A stretch of DNA of 64,000 nt from Gaeumannomyces sp. JS-464. Lineage: Eukaryota > Ascomycota > Sordariomycetes > Magnaporthales > Magnaporthaceae. Position 1 is the stretch's first letter. The number at the start of each line of letters is the position of its first letter. The translations under genes were made by a program, and so were the position numbers. Positions 35,601 to 47,900 of the stretch are shown here, piece after piece. The notes under the pieces are model-generated. The model saw nothing but the letters and a program-made list of their open reading frames with translations, was not told the DNA's origin and did not search any database. The DNA lies in assembly GCA_002197995.1 (NCBI GenBank), contig NGZR01000005.1, forward strand, positions 5,084,001-5,148,000, read 5' to 3'.

Positions 35601-37730
35601 ACGACGGCAGCCTCTCGCCTCCCGGCATGCATCGCGGCCTTACTGTGATCATTTCTGAGAACAAGGTTGCCACACCATCCCTCTCCACTGGTAACTCTAC
35701 CATCATCATGACACCTCTTGGATCCGAGAAGAGCGATAAGAGCAACGATGGCACTACGCAGCCCGCCTCCCAGCTCGAGGTCCCAGCCTTTGCTGAAGAG
35801 AACAGCGGCACCGTCGTTGTCCACCGGCCTAGAAAGCCCCATAGCTATATCCCCAAGGAGTGGCGCACAGATACCAGCACCGTCGAGCCCGGCCGTGCTG
35901 ATGGGTCTGATTCGGAGCCTCTCCATGAAGCCATCCGATGGCGGCCAAGGCAAGGAGGGAGAGCAGGAAAAGCCCGCCTACAAGAAGAAGAACAATAAGA
36001 AAAAGACCAAGAACAAGACTCAGGGGCCTGGCAAGAGCTCGCAGGATGGACAGCACGGGAATGACGGACAGAACGTGCCTGCTGCCGATGGATCTGCCAC
36101 CGGCACTGACGCAGTCATCGCTAAGAAGAACACGGCAAACAAGAAGTACAAATCAGGAAAGTTTGCCAAGCGCGGCCACCTGGAGGATCTTGCGTCTGGA
36201 AACACAACGGCCGAGAGCCGCGCCGCAAGCCGCGCAGCGACAACCATCTCTTCGGGTCGGTCTACGCCGGCCGTCCTCAACAGGGCAGAGGAGCCGCAGG
36301 CAGACAAGATGCAGAAGAAGCAGCGGCCGCGGTCTGCCACACCTGAGCGCGAGAGCAACAAGACCGACAATGCCGCTCCCGCTACGGCGCAGACTCCCGA
36401 GAAGAGCGGAGATGAGGGAGATGCCGACTTGATGGTGCGCAAGAACCGTGTTGACCGCGACGACGATGCCGTTGGTCTCCTCACGGCTACCTCGGCAACA
36501 CCAAAGCACTGCGGCACCAAGTCTGCCGACCCGGCGTCGACAGTGTCGCCCTTCGCGGCGCAGAAGTACGAGATTGACAGGCTGAACGCGGACAACAGCC
36601 GCGATTCGTCGGCCTCGACGCTGAGGGCGGCGTCCCTCAACAAGAACAATGCGGGCCTGGCGGCCACTGCCGATAACAAGGATAAGCTTCACCATATCCG
36701 CAGCGGCTCGACGCTCCCCCGCGGATTCGACCCGTACCCCCGCGTCCCCACCATCGCTGCGCCGCGCAGCGTTGCTCCTCCTTCTACTGGGGGCAATGCC
36801 ACCACGGAGCCTGCTCGGGTCAAGGGCAAGGCGGTCGAAGGCGGCCAGGAGCCCTCTCCTGCCGCCGATGCTGCGGCTCGCCCGGCACAGACCGAGCCGG
36901 CCAAAAACACGCCGCCGACCACGCCCATCTCGTCACCTAGGATGACAAGCGCCACCGCCGCGCAGGGCGCGCTGCCGCCGTCACCGCCTTCCAGCGTGAA
37001 GTGCCAGGCGCTCAACCCCACGGCCAAGCCCTTCGTGTCGTCGTCACCGGCGCCCAAGATCGCGGTCCCGTCAGACGGCGGCCACAACGCCAACAATGAC
37101 GGCAACAACAACAACAGCTCCGGGAAGAAGAAGAGCCGCAAAAACAACAAGAAGGGCGGCGCAGCGGCCCCCACCCAGAACCGGCGGTCGAGGCCCGAGT
37201 CCGGCAGAGACGGCAAGGGTAGCAAGGGCGGAAGCGCTGCCGGGTCGCGTAGGCAGCATGACGAAGAGCTTGCGAAGGGCGGTGGTCACTTGCTGGTTAG
37301 GGATTTCGCCATGCACCAGGGACATGGCCATGACGAGGAGGACCAGCTCGGTACAGTGCAGCTGTCGGCGGACCAGATTCCCGAAAACTCCACCGAGCTT
37401 GGCGATTATCTCGTGACCATGGGCAGCGACGACACGAGCATGCCTGTCATCGTGAAGAATGCCATGCAGCGCGTACCACCGCAGCAGCAACAGCAGCAGC
37501 AGCAGCACGACGACCACCAGCGCCAGGGCGAGCAACCGCAGCAGCAGCGGCAGCAGCGTGGCCAAGGCTCCGTCGCTGCTAGAGGAGGAGGAGGAGGCTA
37601 CGCCTCGGCAGCTGCGGGGAAAACCGCGCACCAGCAGCAGCACAAGTCGCGCCCGTCGTTTGGCTCTGCTAAGGCCTGGCCCGCCCTGGGTGCCGAGAGC
37701 AGCAACCACCAGCAGCGGGGCAACAGCCGC

Positions 37731-37762
<32 letters not shown>

Positions 37763-38123
37763 CGGCCGTTTTGCGAGCGGCAGCGACAAACCCGCGGCGT
37801 CGGCGGAGCGACCGCGGTACCAGCAGCAGCAGCAGCAGCAGCAGGCGAGAAACCCGCCAGCGTCACCTGCATCGTCGACCACGATGAGCATCGGCAGCAA
37901 CAAGTCGGCGACAGTGCGCGGCAGCATGAAGGGCAGCGTCGGCGGCAGCCTGCGGTCCGCTTCTCCTCCTGCTGCGGCTGGGGCTGCGGCTGGGGCTGGG
38001 GCCCCGTTGCCGTGGGCCAAGCCGCCCACCCGGGCGCACTCGTCTATCGAGCTGACCAAGGCGCTGAAGGATCACCAGGCGCGTGTCGGCGGTAGCAACA
38101 AGAGCGCGGGAAGCAAGGCATGA
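32660..38123 (+). CDS. Large protein with one RRM and Q/N-rich C terminus, function unknown
   Basis: Start MATAENGAAPALEAEPGRTE follows the CT-rich leader. Exon 1 is 32660-33479; the intron 33480-33565 has donor GTGAGC, branch GCTGAC and acceptor CCCAG. The N-terminal 250 residues (HPKFYFTCPPERKYIF, LYDYFDGQDLYMIGAYN, FLDEWLATNPEAEGRLLSW) look like a conserved globular region. A disordered stretch follows, then VECPCPTCTQRSRN with clustered Cys and an RRM-like domain (VTVSVMGGGGLERSDEEALR, GQIEYVIFPRP, NRAYITFIS). The C-terminal 700 residues are Ser/Pro/Lys-rich with Gln runs, an Asn run near 37730-37761 and more Gln. An RNA-binding role is inferred. Three 1-bp frame corrections are needed: near 34431, near 34628 and near 35930. 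Corrected length is about 1,792. A GTAAGT at 33667 with in-phase acceptors at 33792 or 33834 may be a second intron. Confidence 0.75.
37478..37830 (+). repeat. CAG/AAC trinucleotide runs coding Gln and Asn tracts
   Basis: CAG-type runs (about 37481-37508 and 37819-37845) and an AAC run (37731-37761) encode poly-Gln and poly-Asn in the RRM protein tail. They are likely length-variable. Confidence 0.8.
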
Positions 38124-38722
38124 AGGGGAGGTGAGAATATGATATTGAGATGGTATCTTTCTGGGCTGTTTTCAGTGGGCCCGTAACCATCCTGAGGGGA
38201 CAGACGGCTAAAGGGCGGCGCCAGAGCAAGTCCTCTTGTTGCAGGCTCCTGGCAGGATATGAAGAGATGCCGTTTCGAGGGGGGTATGAGAGAAAGAGAG
38301 AAAGAGGACTGGTTCCAAGGGGAGCCCAGCTGTTGTTGGCAGGGAGGGCATGGAAATCGATGCTTTTGCGTCCCAGATATGCGCCCCTCCAAAGCCTGTA
38401 TTTATTGTACTGAGTATTCCCCATCTGGGCAGTCGTTAGGGTATCCAGACCGGCAGGAACATGCCGGTCGAAACAATGGCAATCATGTGTCGATGCATGC
38501 GAGAATCTCCAGAATGCCAACATGTGGCCATATCTGCATCAAAAGACTCGAGAGACTCTATTCACCACGATGCAATAAAATGCGTCGGCCTGGCCTGGCC
38601 TGGCCTGGCCTTTCCGCGAAGCAGGGTGGCAGGAGAAAGGGTGGATAGCCGGCGTTATGTACAAGTCGCCGACGGACCTCCTCCCCCTCTATCCGATGAG
38701 ATGACCCGTTTTCTCTCTTCCC
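38124..38722. other. Convergent intergenic spacer
   Basis: Lies between the stops of the RRM gene (+) and the B8 subunit gene (-), so it should hold both 3' ends. It contains a GGCCT tandem at 38587-38610. Nothing else is visible. Confidence 0.5.
38587..38610. repeat. GGCCT tandem repeat
   Basis: About five copies of the pentamer GGCCT. Confidence 0.9.
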
Positions 38723-39189
38723 CTACGCCTGCTTGACCAGGTTCGTCACCGTGTCCTCGATCTGCTTGTCCGACAGGCCCTCTAATGACTGGCTCTTCTC
38801 GACGCCGAGGTCGTACCTCGCGTAGACCTTGGGGAGGGTCCCGGCGGCCTCGCGGACCAGGATGGGCGTGTTGGGGTTGTTCTTCTTCATGGTCGGGTAT
38901 GCCCTGTTGAGGAACGACCTGTCGGAGGAGCAAGTGTCAGCCCGCTGTGTCTGGCCTCTGGTCATTGGGCTAGCCCCTCCTCCGCCTCCGCCACCACTAT
39001 CACCAGATCTCGCTCCGACATTCCCTGTCCCTCTCCGAAAAGCCCCCTCCAAAGTTGGCCGCTGACACCAAGCCTCCCAGCCTCGTCAAAGCTAGACTAA
39101 CCTCACTCCGGCGCTGTGCTCGGCAGTCTGGCAAAAGAGGAAGCGGACCTCCCTCAGGCCCTGCGTGAAGGCGCGTACTTGGCCGACAT
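38723..39189 (-). CDS. NADH:ubiquinone oxidoreductase B8 / NDUFA2-type subunit (complex I)
   Basis: Accessory subunit of respiratory complex I in the matrix arm, with the thioredoxin-like L51/S25/CI-B8 fold. The ATG at 39189 begins MSAKY. Exon 1 continues FTQGLREVRFLFCQTAEHSA and ends in GVR at 39102. The intron 38919-39101 is 183 bp (donor GTTAGT, acceptor CGACAG). Exon 2 (38918-38723) reads SFLNRAYPTMKKNNPNTP, ILVREAAGTLPKVYARYD and LEGLSDKQIEDTVTNLVK. As written, the ATG frame stops early because TACGCGCCTTC at 39171-39178 has two bases too many; TACGCCTTC would give MSAKYAFTQGL. With that correction the product is 93 residues, the usual size. The gene is head-to-head with the pyruvate carrier gene. 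Confidence 0.88.
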
Positions 39190-39955
39190 TGGTGCCTCTT
39201 TGTTGACTATTTGGCGGCTTCTCGGATCTCGCACGAGCCTGGCTTTGGGCCAATTGGGCGGTTTTTAGCAGCTCGAGGGTGGCGGAGCTGTCGTCGTTCG
39301 GTTCGGGCTCGGTGCCGCGATGCGTCGTCAAAAGTTCTGACGTCTATCCCGAGATTCAATGGCGCGCCGCTGCGGCGGGCCAGTCGAGCTCGTGCGTGCG
39401 TGCATAAAACGCACGGGCCACGTTGGAGATGCTGCACAATTTTGCCCAACAGCGCGGCTCCACCAATTCCATGCCGTCCCATCTCCGGGCCCCCACAAAA
39501 AAATACTCCCCGCCGATCCCGGCATGATGGGGAAAAGAAAATCGAAGAGTTCAACGAGCATCGCCTCCGTCATTCCATTCGCTGCCATCCCTTTTCCCTT
39601 TCGAACCTCCTTGGCTGGGAACTGCGAGCGCTTGATCCCCGAAAGAAAGGCAAAAGGTACCTAGGGTAGTCTGGAACCAGACCAATTCCTGCTCTACCGT
39701 CAAACCAAACAGACCAAGGCTAACCTGGAAATTCCGTTGAGCTTTTACGCAGAGTCCGCTCGTTCCGGTCCGGCGCTGAGTCCCTCGTCCTCCCAACCAA
39801 GACGAAAGCCAAGCTGTCAGCCGCGTAGCTCAGTGTCACATACACACGACATACTTGTCTCTCTTTTTTCCCGCTCTGCGCCCCTGTCCGCCGGGTAGAC
39901 GACTCCGACTCCAAACGATACACACCACAGCCAAACAGAACAAAACAAAACAAAA
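39190..39955. promoter_or_regulatory. Shared divergent promoter region, complex I B8 subunit / pyruvate carrier
   Basis: 766 bp between the two divergent start codons. Both products are mitochondrial and act in respiration, so shared regulation is plausible. A GGTACCTAGG palindromic motif sits at about 39657-39666. No TATA box is obvious. Confidence 0.45.
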
Positions 39956-40840
39956 ATGTCCTCGGCAGCGTCCACTATTGCCCGCTCGGCGGCGCGCCCG
40001 GCCTTCCGCGCGGCCTTCAGGCGGCCGCAGTTCCGGCGCGACGGCGGCAGGCGGTGGGAGAGCACGGCCGGCTCGGCCCAGGCCGGCCCCCAGCAGAGCT
40101 GGTTCAAGCGCATGTGGGACAGCCCCATCGGCCTCAAGACGGTGCACTTCTGGTAAGTTTGGCTGATCCCCCCGGGGAGGCGCACGCGACCCCAATATCA
40201 AACAAAGGGTTCTTTGTCATGCTATGAGCACGTCGGACTGACCCGGAGTTCGTATAATTAGGGCCCCTGTCATGAAGGTATGATGATATCATGGGAAACA
40301 AACCCCCAAACCAAGCCCCTCCTCCGCGCCAAAGACGACGGCGTCACTTCGCCCTCGAACCCTCCTCTCTCCATACAGGGGCGTGCACATCCCAGAAACC
40401 AGAGCGCTGACCGTTGTCGCAAACCACCACAGTGGGCCGTCGTCCTCGCCGGCATCTCGGACCTGGCCCGCCCGGCCGAGAAGCTGTCCCTGACCCAGAA
40501 CGCCGCCCTGACCGCGACGGGCATCATCTGGACCCGCTGGTGCTTGATCATCAAGCCCAAGAACTACCTGTGCGATCCCCTCCCTCTCTGCCACTTTGAG
40601 TTCTGATGGGTATGTGTGTATGCATCACTAACAAACGACGCCTGTACACACAACAAAAGGCTGGCTGCTGTCAACTTCTTCCTGGGAATCGTCGGTGTCG
40701 TCCAGGTCAGCCGCATCATGCTGTACCAGCAGTCGCTCAAGGCCCAGGGCGCCGGCCCCGGCGCCCTGCCCGCCGCGGCCGAGGCCGTCGAGAAGAAGGC
40801 CGCGGATGCCAAGGAGGCCGTCAAGGCTGCCAAGCCCTAG
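39956..40840 (+). CDS. Mitochondrial pyruvate carrier subunit (MPC2 type)
   Basis: Inner-membrane carrier subunit that, with an MPC1-type partner, brings pyruvate into the matrix. Four exons: 39956-40152, 40262-40277 (only 16 bp), 40433-40569 and 40660-40840. Introns have consensus donors and CTGAC/CTAAC branch points; all phases agree and give 176 residues. An Arg/Ala-rich N terminus (SAARPAFRAAFRRPQFRR) looks like a matrix-targeting sequence. The family core follows: WDSPIGLKTVHFWAPVMKWA, LADLARPAEKLS-type helix (seen as ISDLARPAEKLSLTQNAALT), TGIIWTRWCLIIKPKNYL and AAVNFFLGIVGVVQVSRIM. The C-terminal tail is Ala/Lys-rich (AVEKKAADAKEAVKAAK). No frame damage. Confidence 0.93.
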
Positions 40841-41777
40841 GTCTTTTCCCTTCGTCTTTTGCCTTTTTTTCTCTCTGTCTCCTTTTCTCGCGCGAATACT
40901 TTAGAAAGTCGGGCTCCTTCACCTGCCGCGGTAGGTAGATGCAGGCGCATCAAATGGAAAGAAACTTGGTTTGCTGCCCTCTATGGACACATGTGTGGTA
41001 GTTGTTACCGTTCTGTATCAAGGGAATCAGGGGCACGCATATACACAGGACTACCACGTTGTAATGGATCGAAACGTTGACCTAAAAAGATGAAACGAAG
41101 AAACAATTAACAACACGCACGGTACAGGGGCTCGTCACGTTGATGTTTCTTGCTCTCACTATCTTTCAACTTGCATCCTCGTCTCGACGAGGATGCTCTC
41201 GGCAACCTCGGCAAACAGGCAATGGCCAACCCAATTCGCATATAGGTGGTAACCTTTGTGCCCAAATAAAGGCTATTTCTCATTTCTATGCCACACGAAT
41301 GAGATCAGGTCATCCAGTGTCAACAGTTCCACTCCTCTGCAATAACGTGGTGATGTCTTTTGTTCTTTGTGACAAATGTCAATTTCTGCTATTTTCTTTT
41401 TCTCCATCGTCACATTCTCTTGTACCCTCCATTGTACCTCAGGGGTATATCTCTGTCGCCCGTCCGCCTATCCATTCTTATTCGCTCCTGAAAATTTCAT
41501 GACGGCAACTTCTGGAAGAATATTATTATATGGCACAACGATCCGAGCCCAAGAGAAGGCCGCGTTTGAGAAAAGAAAGTTAAAAAAAGGGGGGGTGGTG
41601 TCTGGACAAAGGGCGTCCACCATGGGCCATCATCGGTGATGTGCCAGCAAATTATAGAAGCTCCCCGAACCCCAGGCCACAACGAGCCAAGCACCATCCA
41701 GCGCTGCGGGAAGGTCGCGGCCGAGATCGCGTCGGAACTTGTCCATCGAGCTGTTACAGCTTGGAGGCACGCGCTGC
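40841..41777. other. Convergent intergenic spacer
   Basis: Between the stop of the pyruvate carrier (+) and the stop of the Skt5-like gene (-). AT-richer than its surroundings around 41080-41540, consistent with 3' untranslated sequence. No gene seen. Confidence 0.5.
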
Positions 41778-44700
41778 TCACATGACAACACACTCGCCCT
41801 CCTGCTTGGGGGTGCTGCGTGAAATGCGCTCACGTTGCCTGGGCCCATTTTTACCTGACCGCTTGAGGTCTTCGAGCCGCTCGCGCGCCTTAGGGAAATC
41901 TTGGGCTAGAGGAGGAAAGTGAACAAAATGTCAGTGTGCTGCCTCACCTTGAGGAACGCATTTCCTGCGAACATGGGGAGTGCATGCAGGTGGGTGGACA
42001 AGAGAGGGAGAGGAAAAGTCAAAAACTACTCACCAGCAGCGCGCCAGTACCACCTCTTGGCGTCTTCCATGTTCGCCGGCACGCCGATGCCAACCTCGGT
42101 AAAGTAGCCCATGGCGTACTCGGCTTTTGCAAGACCCGCGAGCGCCGCCTTGCGCGCCCAGAGGTAAGCCTCGGTGTCGCTCTGGGCCAGCACGCCCTCG
42201 CTGCCCGTCAGGTACCAACCCGAAAGCGCCAGCTCACTCTGGTGCTCTTCTTGAGTCGCCGCCTTGGAATACCACATGATGGACAGCCTCGGATCGATGG
42301 GGCAGCCCATGAGCCCGTACTCGTACGCCGCTCCCAGGCGGAACTGACTGAACTTGTAGCCCAGATCTGCCGCCTGCTTGAACAGCGACAGCGCGTACGC
42401 CTCGTCCCGCAGAATCGCGTCGTTGGGCTGCGCGCTCTCGTACAGCAGTGCCAGCTCGTGCAGAGCGTGAGGGTTCTCCGCATCCGCCCGCTCTGCAGCC
42501 CGCTTGAGCCAGCCTACGGCCTCACGCGGGTTCTTTGGCTGGCCGAGCAGACCCTTGAGAAGAATCATGCCGACCTTGTACATGGCAGGGGTGTCGCCCA
42601 ACATGGCCGCCCGCTTGTACCACTGTATCGCTTTGAGCGGGTCCTTGCGCGTGCCTCCGCCCTCCTCGTGCCCGATCTCGCAGCAAACCGCCGTCCGGTA
42701 TGCCGCCGCCGCGTTGCCCAACTTGGCCGCCGACTGGTAAAGCGTAAATGCCTCCTTGTTGTCGGGCTCAGCCCCGAAGACTCCGCGGCCAAGGCAGTCG
42801 GCCATAAAAAACATCGCTCCCGCGTTCTGGACGTGAGCTAGCTTCTTCAGGATCTTGTGAGCGTCTGTCGCGTACCGATCGCGCGCCTTAGCCCGCCCCC
42901 GAGGATCTGGTATGCTGGGCACCAGTACATCCATGGCCTCCACTAGCCTCTTGGCGAGCTTGAGCGCCGAGTCCTGGTCGTTGGGATCTGCCTTGATGAT
43001 GCCCCTCAGCGACTCCAGCTCTCCCATTGTGACGGGCGCCTGCGCCTCAGCCTTCTGTTGCGGTGGGCCGTGGCTGATGGATGCAGGGGGTGGTGGAGGC
43101 ATGTTTGCGTTGGGCGGCGTGTTGTTGTATTGGCGTATGGGAGGTGGCTTGTTGACCATCTGGTTGGCCAGCGAGTTCGGCATCAAGCCGGGCCGTATAG
43201 GGGCAGGATGTGCTGGTAACGAGTCCCCTCCGTTCGAGCCCATCATCATGGGCGCTGATTGTGTCGATGCGCCGCTCCCGTGCCTGGTGGGCGCAGGGCC
43301 ATCGAGGCCATAACCCTGAGGTTGTCTGGGATCAAAACCGCCGGGACCGCCACCAGGACCGTTCACGGGACCGCCGGGCTGATATGGCTTGTACTGGTCG
43401 GGATAGCTGGCATGTCGCCTACCATCTCGAACACAGCTGCCTGGGGCTGCCTCAGATCGGGCTGGGACTTGGTCCTACTCATTTCCGGATGCCTCCCTGG
43501 GCCCCGTTGCTCCAGGCTGGGGCGACCCGGGGGGAAATTCTGGTCTAACGAGGGCCGGCCATTAGGCGGAGGCATCGGCTGGAAATTCGGCCCGTCAGAC
43601 ATGGACGAGATACGGTTGTCTGGATACTCATTTTCCTGAGATCCGCCGTAATAATCGTAAAAGTCGTCGATAGAGGCTGACCTCTGCTGACCCTGATCTG
43701 CGTAACCAGGCCCGTCGTATCCGCCGCCGCCTTGGTGCTGACCACCTTGTGGCATTGGCGGAGGATTCATCGGGGGATTCCGCGGAGGGCCACGCATGCC
43801 CTGTGCTGTCGATGGCCGTGACGGCAGAGCCATACGAGGTCCCGGCCCGCCGGGTCCTGGCCCGTTGAATGATTGCGTGTCGGCGCGCATAGGGCCTGGC
43901 GGGGGGCGCATACCGCCACCTCTGGGATCCACGTTCGGCATAGTCATCGTCCGCGCAGGAGGCCCAAATTGGCCTTCGTCTTCGTAGTTGCCACGGGGAC
44001 CGTATCCTTGGTCGGGGCCGCCCGGGCCGCGCGCGCGGATCCGGGTAGTCGCCTTGGCTGTATCCCCGCTGCGGAGGAGGGCCACCATGAGGCCCGTCCA
44101 GCGCCGGGTCATTGCCGCCCACTCGTTCTGGTGCCAGTGCCAAGCCTCCCATCCGCTCGATGATCTTATTCTCCTCATCCAAATCTGTCTTGCGGTTGTG
44201 ACCAGGAAGAGCCGGAAAGGGGCCACCGCCAAAGCCAGCGTCCTGAGGGCTCATCGGAGGGCGATTATTGCGGGATGCTGTCCACAAAACAGTCAGATTT
44301 AAGATTTGGGTCAACAAGTGGTGCGGGGCAGGCGCCGTGATACGTACAAGCCGGGTCAGCGGTTGCAGACCTCTCCATCGGACGACCAGGTCCAGGCGGG
44401 CCGGGTGGTCCGCGCCCCGGAGGTCCGTTCTGGAATCCTCTACCAGGTCCCGGGCCAGGACCGCCGCCGCGCGGGGAAACGGCCCGCCTCGCCCTCCAGG
44501 TCCGCCAGGCCCGCCGGACCCTGGAAATGGACGACCCCTCCCAGGTCCAGGTCCAGGTCCAGGTCCATTTGGTCCAGGACCCGGGCCGCCGTAGTAGTCC
44601 TGTGGAGGGTAGTTTTGTGGTGGCGGTCCCCTCTGGTAGTTTCTGTCATCATACTGGTCGTATTCCGGTCCATAACCACCGCCGCCGCCGCCTCTCCCGC

Positions 44701-44901
44701 CGCCGTAGGCATCGTATCCATAGCCGTCATCGTAACCGTCCTGATATTGGTCGTACTGCTGGGGAGGCGGAGCGGTGTACTGTCGCTGAGGAGGGCCGCC
44801 TGGGCCCGGAGGATACTGCCGCTGAGGCGGTGGTCGCGGGGCGCCCGGTCCCGGGCCGTTGTAGCCGCGCGGGGCGGCTGTTGATAGCCGTCGTACGACA
44901 T
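41778..44901 (-). CDS. Skt5/Chs4-type chitin synthase regulator with SEL1 repeats and CaaX box
   Basis: Activator that brings chitin synthase to the plasma membrane at growth sites. Exons: 44901-44348, 44277-42034 and 41905-41778, with introns of 70 and 128 bp. The N-terminal half is Pro/Gly/Tyr/Gln-rich (MSYDGYQQPP, DGYDDGYGYDAYGG). The C-terminal half holds SEL1 repeats: NAGAMFFMADCLGRGVFG, AFTLYQSAAKLGNAAAAYR, AIQWYKRAAMLGDTPAMYKV, AVGWLKRAAERADAENPHAL, ALSLFKQAADLGYKFSQFRL, IMWYSKAATQEEHQSELAL, AYLWARKAALAGLAKAEYAM and KRWYWRAAGAQDFPKARERL. The last exon ends KQEGECVVM, a CaaX motif of the farnesylated type. Frame breaks: two extra bases at CCGCGCGG 44865-44872 and again at 44467-44474, a CG-run shift at 44027-44038, and one missing C near 43408. 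Corrected length is about 972 residues. Confidence 0.88.
44542..44567. repeat. CAGGTC hexamer array in coding sequence
   Basis: Tandem CAGGTC on the plus strand encodes a Gly-Pro run on the minus strand in the Skt5-like protein. Confidence 0.85.
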
Positions 44902-47900
44902 GCTGAAGAGGCGCGTGCGTGTTTTTCGTCGGGCAAGCTATCAATCGTCTCTCCGTTCGCTTCTCCCCGCTCCGCCAACAGGGAGTCAAGCGAAGACGCC
45001 GATTGACGGTTGGTGTGCCTTTGAGCCCCTCCCACTGCTGGTATGGACAAAGGGCGTAGCGTATGCAGGGACTGGATTAAAATTCGTGGGGGGACGCCTT
45101 CGCGGCGAACAATTACCCTCGAGGGCGGGCGCAATCTGCCGCAAGCAGCGACGGGAGTCGAGGCAGCCTAATCCAGCCGTCACCGGGTAGTCGCTGTCGT
45201 TTGCTGAATGGAGTTGGATTTGGATTCTGGACAATGGGCGAAAGTGAAACCTAAGAAATCGATTGTTGTGGTCGAGGTCAACCCAAACTTGGTCCAGGGA
45301 AGGCCCAGTTTCGAGCCGCAGCAGAGAAGCGGGCGCTGTGGCGGCTTCAAGGGGAGAGCTGCAGGGGATTTAGAGGTGCTTCTGGCGTGCCAGATGGTGT
45401 TGTTGCTTCCTGTGAGGGTGCTGGTCGGTGGCCGAGGTTTCGGCCCAAAGCTGATCGACAGTTTTCGGCAGGGCTCCCACGGAAGGCGCGGATGGGGCTG
45501 CAGCTGAGATGCGAGCGTGCGCGGTCTTGGGTGGGTTCCAAGGTGGCAAGTGATTGATTGCACGAGGACGGAAGGAGTTGAGAGATTGAGCCCTCCACAG
45601 CGACGCTGTAGAAGTGGCTGCTGGAACGCAACAAAGGCCCGTTAAAAAAGTGGCCGCGTTCTGAGGTGGCAGGGGCACAAGAAGCGCTCAGAAGGATAGA
45701 GGCACAATAACAGGAGCCAGAGCACGGCAGACAAAATAATAATAAAAATAAAAACAGCAAAAAACGAGCTAGAAGCAACCGGATATGAGTGGCACGCAAC
45801 GGCCTCGTTTTTTTCTTTTTTTCTTTTTCTGTCCGATGCGAAGCACAACAGCCCTGGCCCCGACGGCAACGGCTTGCTTGCTCTCCAGGTCAAGTGGATG
45901 TGGAGGAGGCGAGGTGGAGGTGGGCTGGGAGGCACGAGCGTCAAGCGAGGGGTTCTGGCGGCCGTTGAAATTGCCGGGCCCCCGGCTGGGCGGGCTCAAG
46001 GGCTGGTCGGCCTGTGCAAGGGGCTGGGACACCCTGCCGCACATGTCTCCGCTGCCGAAGCCGCCTGCGTTCTAGCGCGGGCAAGCACGGGCACGACTTG
46101 GGCTCCCCACGCGGCCAATGACGCTGCCGCCCAGCCACACCCAACATGAACGTTGCTTTGAGGCCAGTCACACCCGACTTGTTCTGCCCGCCTGCCCTTT
46201 GGCTCCAGATTCGCCTCGCCGTCAATGCCTTGTGCGACGCAGAAATGCGCCGACACCGCAGCGCAGAGCAGAATCACCGCCCATCAAATCACCTCAAGTG
46301 CAGGTGGCATCAGCAGCTAAACAGCGCAGCGCCCGCCGTCCCTTGATGATGTCGTGGTTCCCACCAGGGCCTGCCCTGCTCATGCAGCCCGTGCTGATGG
46401 CAAGTCAGCGTTTCCGACTCCCAAGTCTCAGCCCACACTTCCCTTGCTGTTGCTTTTCCCCTTGCGCGTGCGCCACGCCGAGCGAAACAGGGCCCAAGTC
46501 ACAGGCCCCGAGTTGGTCTTTTTTGCGACCCCATGATCCCTGCGCGACATCGTCGTGTATCCACTGAGGCACTCCCCAAGGGGCCGGGCGGCCTTTGTTG
46601 GTCTCGACACCACAGCTCCGCGACGATGACGGGGTCCATCAACATATTGAAAGCCTTGCCCTGACAGCACATGTGGTTGGGGAAACGGCCCTGTTCTCGG
46701 CGGATTTTTGCCTTGCCCGAGAAGCGTTCGGTTGAGCAGATGCCAACGAGCGTTCAACTTAAAACAGAGCAAAAATACATTAAAAACTAGACATTCTCTC
46801 CAGAGCGGCCCCATCCATTTTCATCTGGCACCCCTGATGATCCGAGAGACTCCCGTCCGACAAGACAAGGGCCGAGTTTGCCTCAGCTGCCAAAACACCA
46901 GACAAGAAGTCTACCTTGCCTAGTAGGGACTATTCTACTTTTCTCGACTTTCACAAGACAGAACTCTGCGCGCAACCCGTCTTGACACGACTGCACCTAA
47001 GCAGAAACATCTTGTCCTCTGGTACCTGCATACATCAGCTAAAGTTTGAGCCCCAAAACCATGGCGCCCGCATGGATTCGCTGCCTCATCTCGGTCGAGG
47101 CCTAGCACTGGAGGCTAGAGAGGTCCCTAGGGGCAGGCCAACCCGATACATTATTGCTCGTCCCCCATTCATGTTTTGGTTCTGCCTAATTCTACTGGGC
47201 GGTATTTTCCCCTCCCGTCTCGGGCAACCAAAGTTGGCGCCTTTGTACATACACCACCGCCAAAACCATACGGATACCGGAACAGCACAGGATACAGGAA
47301 CAGGAAGGATACAAGAGGAAAGTGTGTCAGAAAACATGAATATGGAGGTATGATAGATGCCGATGTATCCGTTTAGGGTCAGCCCGGCCTTTGCAACAGA
47401 GCACAGGAAGTATTGGCTAGAGCCACAGTCTGCATCCAATCCAACCCCTGGATGCGAGCTTAAATATCTCCCATCCAAACCCTGACATTGCAGTGATCAA
47501 AGAAAGCTTCAATGCGTCGTCTTCTTGTCATGACGACGACTGAAGACTCTAACTGTTCGTCCAGCTACCCGCGAAGTCTGATCTCTTCGCTTTCCCTGCC
47601 TCGAAAAAAAGGGGGCTGACCGACCCCCAATCCTCGCAAAGGTGGGGGGCCACGGGACAAAAAGGCATACTACCATGACCCTGGCACGCGCCTGGGTGTG
47701 CACTGTATCTGGTGGTGGGTGGCAGATCTCCCGTGAAGCCGTGCCCAGCTCCTCGTCGAGAAGCCGGGTGGCTGTGCCGGCTCAATGTGGAAGAAGAGGC
47801 CGGGGGCGGGCAGACAGCCGTGACAGCACACACAGCCGGCCGACCCAAGCACCACCCATCTTTCCGGCAACCACATCGATACCTGCCTGCAGGGGTCTTG

